From a virus, in IMG/VR virus record IMGVR_UViG_3300046543_000095, positions 1 through 31,673 of that record: a stretch of 31,673 nucleotides of DNA; one strand, 5' to 3'. Numbering within the stretch: the first letter of the stretch is position 1; each line of letters opens with the position of its first letter. The notes beneath the pieces were generated by a model. That model saw nothing but the letters and a program-made list of their open reading frames with translations, was not told the DNA's origin and searched no databases. The position numbers and the translations under genes are program-made. Positions 16,619 to 23,364 of the stretch are shown one piece after another.

Positions 16619-16806
16619 CCGCCAATCCTCCTGCGTTCCACCTGGAACGCTCGGAACGGATTATGCGCCAGCGGCGCCTTGACCTGGGCGCGCTCCACCA
16701 ACAGCCGCCGCAGCATATCCACCTCGCGCCTGAGCAACGCGTTCTCGCGCTCCATGTCGACCATCTGAAGGCCGACCTCAAGCGCGTGCTGATACCAGTC
16801 GATCAT
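16615..16806 (-). CDS. Short coiled-coil protein downstream of portal
   Basis: 63 residues. I place the start at ATG 16804-16806, which overlaps the portal stop (16803-16805) as ATGA; the longer open frame upstream is only antisense-like low-complexity sequence overlapping the portal gene. A single long heptad helix spans residues 8-42 ('EVGLQMVDMERENALLRREV', then 'DMLRRLLVER'), followed by a short basic tail ('NPFRAFQVERRRIGG'). It is likely a dimeric or trimeric coiled coil that binds another head protein. Function not known. Confidence 0.75.
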   Translation of the reverse strand: MIDWYQHALEVGLQMVDMERENALLRREVDMLRRLLVERAQVKAPLAHNPFRAFQVERRRIGG

Positions 16807-19577
16807 GGGTTCACCTGTGACGCCGCCTGACCGTTCGCGGCACGACCGGGGACCTGAACGGCTGGCGGGTTCTGGTGTTTGAACAGATCCGATCCTGTGT
16901 CGATGGTGTGCTGGCGCCGCTGTTCCGCCGTCTGCTGGTCCGCCTGCCGGGCCGCGTGCGCCGAGTCGAGCGCGTGCGTGACCGCCGCGTGATCGGTGTC
17001 CACGGCGTGCTGGCGCGCTTCCTCGGCGGTGTCGACCGCGTGCTTGTGGACATCGACCACATGCGCCGCGTGCGTGTCGCGCGTATGGATCGCGTTGTTG
17101 ATCGCGTTCAGTTGCTGTTCGACCTGTAGCTTCATCGCGGTCGACGCGAGTTCCGCCTTGGTCTGGTCGAGGCTGATCTGGTGGCGGTTGGCGTAGTCCA
17201 GCATGGCCAGTTGGCGTTTCTGTTCCATTTCGTGCAAATCGACGGTCGCCTGGACATGCAGCTTCTGCCCCTCCAGCGTGTTGGCGGCGTCGGCCACGCG
17301 TTGTTCCGCCTGCTGCGTCTGCTGATCGGCGGTCTGCTTCATCACGCCAAGCTTGATCTGCGTGTCGGCGTTTATGCGCGCGACGGTGACCGGGGGCGGC
17401 TCGGGCGGCGGCGCCGCGGCCATCTTCTCTTGCTCTTCCTCGGTGTATTGCATGTCGGTGGGATCGAGGCGCTTGCTCTTGAGGAACAACGCGGCCCACT
17501 TTTTCGGATCGATACCGTAAATTGGGTTCGCCGCCATGTTGCCCATCTGCGCGATGCTCTGGTCCTGAATGGCGCGCTCGACCAGCGCGACGGAACCGTG
17601 CGCGTCGACCTCGAATTCGCCTTTTTCCTCGTTGGGAACATCAGGATCGAGCAACAGCCATTCATAAAACTGGCGTATCAGAGGCTCGGTGATGAAGTCG
17701 TCAAAACTGTAGCCAATTGAACGGAGAAGCTGGTTCGCGTTGTTGTTCTGCAATTGCGTCGCGCCGAACGTGTCTGGCGTGGTCGATCCGGACTGCCCTT
17801 GCGTGATCAGCGGGATCGATGTCGTTTCCTCGGCGAACCGTTCCGCCAAGGTGATAATCGACATGAGTTGCTCGGTGACGTTGGGGATCGCGATGGCCAT
17901 CATCGCCTGCCGCACGTCCTGCGGCCCGTCGTTGGTCTTGAACCATATCTTGTCGGGGGTGATCGTCCACAGACCGTCCGCCGGTATGATGGCGCTCTGG
18001 TCGATGACCAACTGGCTGCCCGCGCTTTTGCCCGCGTTGTTGAGCAACGCGCGCACGGCGGCGTTGACCATGCGTTGCGGCGTCCGCATCTGTTCCGCCA
18101 CGCCGACGCCGGCCCAGCTTTCGGCGCGCCGCTGCCAAGGCATGGAGTTATACGGGAACGAGCCGCTGTCGAGCGGATTGACCGTGGCGCGGATCACCGT
18201 GTCGTTGATCAGCGTCACGATCACGAACACCTCGTCGCGCTTGTCGTTCTCGGCATCCTCGTCGGTGTAAGGATCGCGGCCCGAGGCCATGTCGATCGCG
18301 CGCATCTCCTCCTTGGTCAGCGTGCCCTGGAAATACCAGATTTCGAAACGATCCTTGTCGCGCTTCGACCCGGGACCGCGATCGGTCTCCGACCGGTAGG
18401 CCTTGTTCGGTCCCTCATCCAGCACCTGATCGATCGCGTCCCCGATATACCCGGGCAGGCTCTTAAGCTTGCGGATTTGCCGCGCCGACATGTGGTCGCG
18501 CTCAAAGATGTAGCTGCCGTCATGGATGTTCTCACCGCACGCGGGGTCCGGGAATATGTTCCACGGGTCCACCCACACCGCCGCCGGCTGGATGGTGTCC
18601 TTGATGATGACCTTAAGGTCCTCGCCGTGGCGTTGCTTCGTCAGCGCCATCACCCGTTTGGTGCGCGGCGTCGGCCCCTTCAGCACGCCAACGCCGAGGC
18701 GAGCGGCGTCGAAAATCACCTTGCGGATCTCGCCGCGATACTGACACGACAGCAGCCAGTTATAGATCCGGGTCTCAGCCGCTTTGGCCTTCTCGTCCGC
18801 CATCTGGATGTTTTCGACGGCGAGGTCCTTGACCGTCAGCGGGACGTGCCCTGGCGGCGTGGGCGAGGCCGGGGCGAGCGGCGTGCCCGGCGGTGTCAGC
18901 GCCTGCCCGGGTTGGCCCGCGGGGGGCGGCGGTGCCCCGGGCGCGGCGCCGGGGGCGGGTTGCCCGCCGCCCTGCCCAAACGCCGACGCGGCAGCCGCCG
19001 CTGCCGCCGCCATGGGGTCGCCACCGGATGGTGGGGGCGCGCCAGGTGGGGCAGCGGGCGCACCGGTCTCGCCGGGCTGCGCCGGGCGCGTCAGCGGCAC
19101 GCCCATGTCGCCATGGACGACCTGGCTGGTGTCCTCTTTCGCTTTGATCAGGCGCGGCACCGGCATCGCCCGGAACGAGAACGCCTTATCGTCGGCGGGC
19201 AGCAGGATCTCGCCCAGCTTCGCGGCCCCGGCGTCGACATAGCGCGAGGTGAGCCGCAGGAACGCGGTCGATCGGTGGTCGGGGTTCCGGTTCCTGCGCT
19301 CCGTCATCAGCGGGCCATCCACGCTCATCGGCTTGGCCCAGCGTCCACCGTCGCCCACCTCGCCACGGTTCGCGTCGTCCACGCCCTCGTAGGCCTCATC
19401 AGCGGCGCGCCACGCGTCCTCGATGCCCGACATCTTGCGCGCCATCTTCGCCTCGTCGCGCTTGCCTGCGATCTCCACGCCGATCGCGGCCAGCGTCGGG
19501 CTGTCCTCCTCGCCACCGAGGTGCGGCTCGATGAGGTCGCGAACGGCGCGCGGGAGAGCGTCGAGAACGTCGCTCAA
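16803..19577 (-). CDS. Portal protein
   Basis: 924 residues. The start is probably TTG at 19577, five bases before the upstream gene's stop triplet (19582-19584); there is no ATG or GTG near the start of the conserved N-terminus and no clear ribosome-binding site, so re-initiation is likely. The body follows the podoviral portal pattern: 'AWRAADEAYEGVDDAN', 'STAFLRLTSRYVDAGAAKL', 'AAVWVDPWNIFPDPACG', 'DKDRFEIWYFQGTLT', 'SFPYNSMPWQRRAESWAGVG', 'QMRTPQRMVNAAVRALLNN', 'EFEVDAHGSVALVERAIQDQ'. A Pro/Ala/Gly-rich insertion occupies about 160-245. The C-terminal 200 residues are helical and Gln/His-rich, with three successive 11-residue units of the form H-A-[VL]-D-[TS]-x6, expected for a portal barrel. 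It forms the dodecameric DNA entry ring that docks terminase and adaptor. Confidence 0.9.
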   Translation of the reverse strand: MSDVLDALPRAVRDLIEPHLGGEEDSPTLAAIGVEIAGKRDEAKMARKMSGIEDAWRAADEAYEGVDDANRGEVGDGGRWAKPMSVDGPLMTERRNRNPDHRSTAFLRLTSRYVDAGAAKLGEILLPADDKAFSFRAMPVPRLIKAKEDTSQVVHGDMGVPLTRPAQPGETGAPAAPPGAPPPSGGDPMAAAAAAAASAFGQGGGQPAPGAAPGAPPPPAGQPGQALTPPGTPLAPASPTPPGHVPLTVKDLAVENIQMADEKAKAAETRIYNWLLSCQYRGEIRKVIFDAARLGVGVLKGPTPRTKRVMALTKQRHGEDLKVIIKDTIQPAAVWVDPWNIFPDPACGENIHDGSYIFERDHMSARQIRKLKSLPGYIGDAIDQVLDEGPNKAYRSETDRGPGSKRDKDRFEIWYFQGTLTKEEMRAIDMASGRDPYTDEDAENDKRDEVFVIVTLINDTVIRATVNPLDSGSFPYNSMPWQRRAESWAGVGVAEQMRTPQRMVNAAVRALLNNAGKSAGSQLVIDQSAIIPADGLWTITPDKIWFKTNDGPQDVRQAMMAIAIPNVTEQLMSIITLAERFAEETTSIPLITQGQSGSTTPDTFGATQLQNNNANQLLRSIGYSFDDFITEPLIRQFYEWLLLDPDVPNEEKGEFEVDAHGSVALVERAIQDQSIAQMGNMAANPIYGIDPKKWAALFLKSKRLDPTDMQYTEEEQEKMAAAPPPEPPPVTVARINADTQIKLGVMKQTADQQTQQAEQRVADAANTLEGQKLHVQATVDLHEMEQKRQLAMLDYANRHQISLDQTKAELASTAMKLQVEQQLNAINNAIHTRDTHAAHVVDVHKHAVDTAEEARQHAVDTDHAAVTHALDSAHAARQADQQTAEQRRQHTIDTGSDLFKHQNPPAVQVPGRAANGQAASQVNP

Positions 19578-19581
19578 CAGA

Positions 19582-20640
19582 TCACGCCGTCGTGCTGTCG
19601 ATGATGAAGCCGTAGGCCGCTAAAGCCACGCACAATGCCTTACCAGCGGTGTTGCCCGCCCAGGCGCCGCTCACCGTCTGACGGACGACCGGGGCCACGC
19701 CGAACCACCCGATTTTGGAGTCACCCATGATGTCGAGGATCGAACCGCCGCTGTTGCGAAACCGCGTCACGCGTGTGGTCGAGAGGCTGTCGGGCGTGCG
19801 GACCTCAAGCCAGCCGACCGGGGTCGCGGTGCCGATGCCCGATGGCGCCGGCATGTAAAATCCATACTCATTGACGGCCTTGCCGGGGACGCCGCTAGGC
19901 CCATAGATGATGTAGTGGTTCGTGACCGTGCCGGTGCTGGCGTTGACGACCGGGTGGCCGAGGAAGTCGCACGCGTTGGTGACCGTGCCGACGCCGTTGT
20001 TGCCCGACACGCCCTGCACGCCCGCCGCCCAGACCACCGTCCCGCCCGCCACGGTGTCGATCGCGGAGGTCTCGCCGTAAACCGCCGGGGTGTGCTGCGA
20101 CGAAAAGACCGTGCCGCCGCCATTGGTCTTGATGTGCATGCGCGCGGTGAAGTTCAGCACGTCCTGCGCGTTGTTGGAGTTGATGTTCAGGATCGTCTGG
20201 AACTGGGTCGGGATCGTCTCGGCCAGCGGATCGGTCACCGTCGAGTTGATATAGACCGGCGTCGTCGGGTCGTTATTGATCGTCAGCCCACCGTTGAACG
20301 TGACCGGCCCCGCGACGGTGCCGCCCGTGGCCAGCGGCAGGAAGGCACTGCCGTCCAGCCCGGTGACCAGCGCCGATCCGGTGCTGACGAAACGGGTGTA
20401 GGGCGCGACATTGAGGCGAAAGACGCTGTTGATATCAGCGAGCATCGCGGCCGGGGGGGACGATATCTGCGCCGATGTCACCTCGACCGGCGCCCACATT
20501 CCGTCCGCCCCGGTGGCGTTCGGGTTATCGATCCCGACCGGCGCTCCGGACACCGGATCGACAAGGAACTTAAAGTTGTTCCACGGCTTGCGCGGCTGCG
20601 CGGGGGAGACCGTCGAACGGAAGGTGGTGACTACCGGCAT
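19582..20640 (-). CDS. Fibre/spike-like structural protein between terminase and portal
   Basis: 352 residues; ATG at 20640 shares one base with the preceding stop (TGATG). N-terminal residues 1-60 look like a baseplate- or virion-binding domain ('RKPWNNFKFLVDPVSG'). A fibre module follows at about 100-120 ('SAFLPLATGGTVAGPVTFNG'), then a beta-rich region and a C-terminus ending 'GWFGVAPVVRQTVSGAWAG' and 'ALAAYGFIIDSTTA', a typical ending of phage tail-fibre and appendage proteins. The location between terminase and portal is unusual for a fibre; it may be a head-attached fibre or a displaced tail fibre gene. The third fibre-type protein in the window; the specific role is open. Confidence 0.75.
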   Translation of the reverse strand: MPVVTTFRSTVSPAQPRKPWNNFKFLVDPVSGAPVGIDNPNATGADGMWAPVEVTSAQISSPPAAMLADINSVFRLNVAPYTRFVSTGSALVTGLDGSAFLPLATGGTVAGPVTFNGGLTINNDPTTPVYINSTVTDPLAETIPTQFQTILNINSNNAQDVLNFTARMHIKTNGGGTVFSSQHTPAVYGETSAIDTVAGGTVVWAAGVQGVSGNNGVGTVTNACDFLGHPVVNASTGTVTNHYIIYGPSGVPGKAVNEYGFYMPAPSGIGTATPVGWLEVRTPDSLSTTRVTRFRNSGGSILDIMGDSKIGWFGVAPVVRQTVSGAWAGNTAGKALCVALAAYGFIIDSTTA

Positions 20641-20831
20641 CAGCGCAGGCCCCCTCGCGGTAACGGCACTTCACCCAGCAGGAAGGACACCAGGATCAGA
20701 ATGAAGATCAGCGCGACGATCGCGATGGCGATCGTGCTGAACGGTTGCGGTAGAGGAATCATCTGAATGATCCAGATAATGAGGCCCAGGACCAGGCACA
20801 GGACCAGCAGCCAGATCAGCAACGAGATCAT
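20640..20831 (-). CDS. Two-TM small membrane protein, holin-like candidate
   Basis: 63 residues; ATG at 20831 overlaps the terminase stop as ATGA. Two hydrophobic helices: about residues 2-24 (Leu/Ile/Trp-rich) and 30-53 (Ile/Ala/Leu-rich), joined by a short Pro-rich turn 'MIPLPQPFS', with an Arg-containing C-terminus. This size and topology fit class II-like holins, and the same type of protein occurs often in phages near structural genes. No endolysin is beside it in the window, so the lysis role is not proven; a membrane anchor for packaging or ejection is the alternative. TM segments are seen; function is inferred. Confidence 0.75.
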   Translation of the reverse strand: MISLLIWLLVLCLVLGLIIWIIQMIPLPQPFSTIAIAIVALIFILILVSFLLGEVPLPRGGLR

Positions 20832-22102
20832 CCCAGCATCCCCATGCCTGAGTCATGCGTTTCGAACACCGGCACGCGCGGTCGCGCCTCGGTGGCCGGG
20901 TCGCGCGTCACGGCGCCGTAGCGACCGGCGTCGGCGGCGTGTGAGGCCCAGTCATGGTGCGGGTGGTCCTGAAAGCGCCTGTTCTTGTCGTCCCACGCCT
21001 TGCGGTATTGCCGCAAAGCCTCAATCAGGCGGTCGCATTTCTTTATATCGAACATGCATCGAGGCAGCATGGCGCGCACCGCGTCGATGCCGTCCTCGAT
21101 GCCGATGTTGGGCGCGAGGATGAACCGGATGCCGAGGCCCGCGGCGGTCTCGCGGCGCGTTTTGCCGGTGCCGAATTCGCGCACCTCGATGTCGTGCGGC
21201 GCGATGTGGCGGCTGTAAACGTATGGTTTCGCTTGCAGAACCTTGGCGTAATGCGACAGACCCTCGCCGCTCATCTCGTAATAGTCGATCACGCGGATCT
21301 CGCGCTGGTATCGTTGCACGAACCAAATAGCCGTGCTGTCGCCGACACCCAGATCCCACCACGTCTCAACGCGAAGGTTCGGCTCGTAAGGCACGTTGCC
21401 GATGCGGCCTTCCTTCTCGGCGTCGGACATCTGCCGACCGTAGTAGGCGCCCACCAGGGCGGCGCTGAAGCTGCAATAAAACTCTTGCTGGATCATGTCT
21501 TCCGACATGCCGGCGGCGCGCTCCTCATCGATGACATCGGGACCGATCACCCGGGTGTCATCGACCGTGAGTAGCTGCGCGAACCACGATGGATTGCCCT
21601 TCGCCATCTCGTAAAGCATTGCGCCATGGTTACGACCGCGCGCCGTGTAGATGAACACCGCCCAACCGCCGTTCTCGGCGAGGATCGGTCGGATGTAGTC
21701 CCAGGCGGCGGGGTCGGCGACCGAGTATTCGCTGAACACCACGCCGACCGGGTTGGCGCCGATCAGCGCGTTGTAGTTGTCACTGCCCACGAGTTGCCAG
21801 ACCGAACCGCATTTCAGTTCGATCTTCATTTCGTCTTTCCGATGATTGATCCGGATCGAGGGCGGGAACGCCTGGTCGATCATCCTGCGGCCCGCGCGAT
21901 CGATGCCGTCCCACACCGTTTTGCGCGCCTGCGCCTGGGTCGGCAGCATGTGCCAATAGGTGCCCTTGCGCTGGTGCGCCGCGGCGGCGGTCCAGTTGAG
22001 AGCGACGGAGTCCTTGCCAGCGCGTCGGTGCCACACGGCGACGGCGCGTTTGCCGCCGCCCTCCAGGTGGTCCCAGAGCGGCATCTGATAGTCGTTGGGC
22101 AC
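20828..22102 (-). CDS. terL: Terminase large subunit (DNA packaging ATPase/nuclease)
   Basis: 424 residues, GTG start at 22102 ('PNDYQMPLWDHLEGGGKRAV'); the frame is open upstream to a TAA but offers no other start. ATPase: Walker A variant 'WHRRAGKDS' (residues 24-32, Lys30), Walker B 'VGVVFSEYS' with Glu125, coupling motif 'YTARGRNHG' (152-160). RNase H-like nuclease: Asp250 in 'WWDLGVGDST', Asp304 in 'APHDIE', and C-terminal Asp384/Asp391 in 'HHDWASHAADAGRY'. All expected catalytic residues are present. It pumps DNA through the portal and cuts the concatemer. The gene follows the small terminase after an intervening Acb2-like gene. It has no Shine-Dalgarno sequence, so expression probably depends on coupling. 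Confidence 0.95.
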   Translation of the reverse strand: MPNDYQMPLWDHLEGGGKRAVAVWHRRAGKDSVALNWTAAAAHQRKGTYWHMLPTQAQARKTVWDGIDRAGRRMIDQAFPPSIRINHRKDEMKIELKCGSVWQLVGSDNYNALIGANPVGVVFSEYSVADPAAWDYIRPILAENGGWAVFIYTARGRNHGAMLYEMAKGNPSWFAQLLTVDDTRVIGPDVIDEERAAGMSEDMIQQEFYCSFSAALVGAYYGRQMSDAEKEGRIGNVPYEPNLRVETWWDLGVGDSTAIWFVQRYQREIRVIDYYEMSGEGLSHYAKVLQAKPYVYSRHIAPHDIEVREFGTGKTRRETAAGLGIRFILAPNIGIEDGIDAVRAMLPRCMFDIKKCDRLIEALRQYRKAWDDKNRRFQDHPHHDWASHAADAGRYGAVTRDPATEARPRVPVFETHDSGMGMLG

Positions 22103-22119
22103 CCAGCCGTTAGGGATCG

Positions 22120-22344
22120 TTACGTTCGTGGCGACCCGTCCGGATTGCGCGTGATGGCGATGTTAGCCCACATCGCGCAGTCGCGTAGCTGCCGCATCAG
22201 GTAGGTCTTATCCGGGCCATCCGGTATGATGTTGTCGAGTTCAACGGTAAGTTCCGCGAAAGCGGAACGTGCCTGCGTCATGGTTCGCATCTGATCGTCT
22301 GTCGGCTTCAGGTATTCGAACGTCGAAGCGTGCAGCATGGTCAC
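22120..22344 (-). CDS. Acb2-like cyclic-nucleotide sponge (putative anti-CBASS)
   Basis: 74 residues. The start is GTG 22344 (GTGA overlap with the small-terminase stop) or ATG 22338 two codons later. The pattern 'FEYLKPTDDQMRTMTQARSA', 'LTVELDNIIPDGPDKTY', 'LMRQLRDCAMWANIAITR', 'NPDG' matches what I know of the Acb2/Tad1 hairpin family: F-x-Y-x-x-P near the start, x-x-Q, a helix, a central P-x-x-x-x-K-x, then L-x-x-[CA]-x-x-W-A-N-x-A-I-x-R near the end. Acb2 proteins are hexameric sponges that bind cyclic di- and trinucleotides and so block CBASS and some Thoeris signalling. Length (about 70-100) is normal. It is sandwiched between terminase genes, so it would be made late unless it has its own promoter. 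The family call rests on motif memory, not a search. Confidence 0.65.
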   Translation of the reverse strand: MTMLHASTFEYLKPTDDQMRTMTQARSAFAELTVELDNIIPDGPDKTYLMRQLRDCAMWANIAITRNPDGSPRT

Positions 22345-22739
22345 TCCGTTTTGCTCTTGGAACTAAACTTCACGACCTGTATCGTCACGTCTCCATCACC
22401 CGCCGCGTTGGCGTGTTGAAGTTTATCACCGTAGACCCCGGGCTTAAGTTTACCAGCGGCCCATTTGTAAGCATCGAACGCCAGTCTGGCTTTTGCCGCA
22501 TCTTCACACGCGACCGCGACCTCGAGACCCATTTCGAAGTAGGTGTCACCTTGTTCTTCTCTCGCATGCGCGTATTGGTTGCGGAAGGCTTCAAAACTAT
22601 TCTTCCAGCGCAGGACAGTGACCTTATCGGGCATTTCAGGATCTTTGCAAATCTGTCTGAGGCTTTCACCGAGTGCCAGCCTCTGACAGATAAGATCCGC
22701 CATTCCCTGTGTGAACGAAGAGGGTCGTCCAATCCCCAT
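22341..22739 (-). CDS. terS: Terminase small subunit (Sf6 gp1-like)
   Basis: 132 residues, ATG at 22739. The N-terminal helix-turn-helix 'MADLICQRLALGESLRQICK', 'MPDKVTVLRW' is the DNA-recognition domain of the Sf6/P22-type small terminases (I-x-x-R-x-A-x-G-E-S-L-R-x-I-C). 'FRNQYAHAREEQGDTYFEMG' then starts the central oligomerisation helices, and the C-terminus ('GDVTIQVVKFSSKSKTE') is the short tail that usually contacts the portal or TerL. It recognises the packaging site, often inside or close to its own gene. It ends in a GTGA junction with the Acb2-like gene, and the upstream small gene ends 3 nt before its ATG. Confidence 0.88.
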   Translation of the reverse strand: MGIGRPSSFTQGMADLICQRLALGESLRQICKDPEMPDKVTVLRWKNSFEAFRNQYAHAREEQGDTYFEMGLEVAVACEDAAKARLAFDAYKWAAGKLKPGVYGDKLQHANAAGDGDVTIQVVKFSSKSKTE

Positions 22740-22742
22740 TGC

Positions 22743-22919
22743 TCACACCGCCTGCACGGATTCGGGAGGGTCGCCCTCGATCAGGGTGACTTTGTCGGGT
22801 TGTTCGTCGCGCCTGACGAGGTCGAGGATTTTGGCGGCGACGAGTTCATCGTCCCAGCCGCCCTGGATGCGTTGTTGCTCGATCAGGTGGGTGATGCTTT
22901 GGAGTAGGGTTTGGCTCAC
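22743..22919 (-). CDS. Small helical protein upstream of terS (tandem paralogue A)
   Basis: 58 residues, GTG start at 22919 overlapping the previous stop (22916-22918) as GTGA; its stop is 3 nt before the small-terminase ATG. The core is 'HLIEQQRIQGGWDDELVAAK' followed by 'ILDLVRRDE'. It aligns with the gene just upstream over the pattern I-x(7-9)-G-G-[WM]-[DT]-D-E-x-[VI]-A-A-x-I-[LV], suggesting a duplicated two-helix unit. The acidic C-terminus ('LIEGDPPES') differs. It is not in a family I recognise; it could be a small regulator of packaging or of the late operon. Confidence 0.7.
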   Translation of the reverse strand: MSQTLLQSITHLIEQQRIQGGWDDELVAAKILDLVRRDEQPDKVTLIEGDPPESVQAV

Positions 22920-23083
22920 TTTTTGTTATCCGCCTTGGTGTTGTGCGCGGCGGGTTCGGGGTGTTTTGGGTCGTCCACGAGTTTCAGTTCGGCGACGATA
23001 TTGGCGGCGATTTGTTCGTCTGTCATGCCGCCGGCTGATCTGGCGTTGCCCAGGATGGTGGCGATTTGTTCGACCTTAGACAT
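22916..23083 (-). CDS. Small helical protein (tandem paralogue B)
   Basis: 55 residues, ATG at 23083, CGGAGT ribosome-binding site about 7 nt upstream, one base after the stop of the preceding basic protein. The core 'QIATILGNARSAGGMTDEQI' continues 'AANIVAEL', the same Gly-Gly-x-x-D-E-x-[IV]-A-A-x-I pattern as its downstream neighbour. A Lys/Pro-rich tail 'DDPKHPEPAAHNTKADNKK' follows. It is probably a two-helix protein with a disordered end. Function not known. Confidence 0.7.
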   Translation of the reverse strand: MSKVEQIATILGNARSAGGMTDEQIAANIVAELKLVDDPKHPEPAAHNTKADNKK

Positions 23084-23084
23084 G

Positions 23085-23363
23085 TCAGTACTCCGTTGAG
23101 TTGATCAGTCCCGGTGCAACGCGTTGGCGGGGGGGTGGTTTCCCCGAGGTTTTGGTGGCGCCTTTGGCGGGGGCCTTTTTGCGCGGCGGGAGTTTACCGG
23201 GCTTATCCGCGGCGACGTATTCGCGCCCGACCTTGGCCGGGATACCGATGGTGGACTTACCGGCCGCGGCGGCTCTCATGGCGCCACGCTGAGACTGCGA
23301 TACCGGCGGCATGGGCTTCCCCGTGGTTTTCCCGATCCTGGGTGGTGGCGAGCCGCCCATCAT
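23085..23363 (-). CDS. Basic conserved protein carrying a C-terminal GLIN tag
   Basis: 92 residues from ATG 23363, one base after the stop of the acidic gene (23365-23367). The open frame extends further upstream, but that part only shadows the acidic gene. It is strongly basic and Pro-rich. The conserved-looking centre is 'PVSQSQRGAMRAAAAGKSTI', 'GIPAKVGREYVAADKPGKLP', a pattern I have met in small phage proteins without known function. It ends 'RQRVAPGLINSTEY', the only case of the Leu-Ile-Asn tag at a C-terminus. Together with the acidic neighbour it may form a charge-complementary pair, perhaps packaged with DNA (inference). Confidence 0.75.
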   Translation of the reverse strand: MMGGSPPPRIGKTTGKPMPPVSQSQRGAMRAAAAGKSTIGIPAKVGREYVAADKPGKLPPRKKAPAKGATKTSGKPPPRQRVAPGLINSTEY

Positions 23364-23364
23364 A

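Noticed and set aside
16807-17499. N-terminal extension of the 63-residue coiled-coil gene into the portal gene
   Set aside because: The extension is Arg/Gly/Ala-rich shadow sequence; the ATGA junction at 16803-16806 marks the real start.
18190-18210. Leu-Ile-Asn in the portal (TLINDT) and in the helicase (RLINGI, about 28555)
   Set aside because: Both lie inside ordinary folded domains without the Gly/Pro-rich linker or terminal context of the tag, so I count them as chance.
17754-19604. Plus-strand open frame of 616 codons opposite the portal gene
   Set aside because: It lies antisense to a clear portal gene; its Arg/His/Gly-rich composition is the usual shadow of a GC-rich gene, with no ribosome site or recognisable domain.
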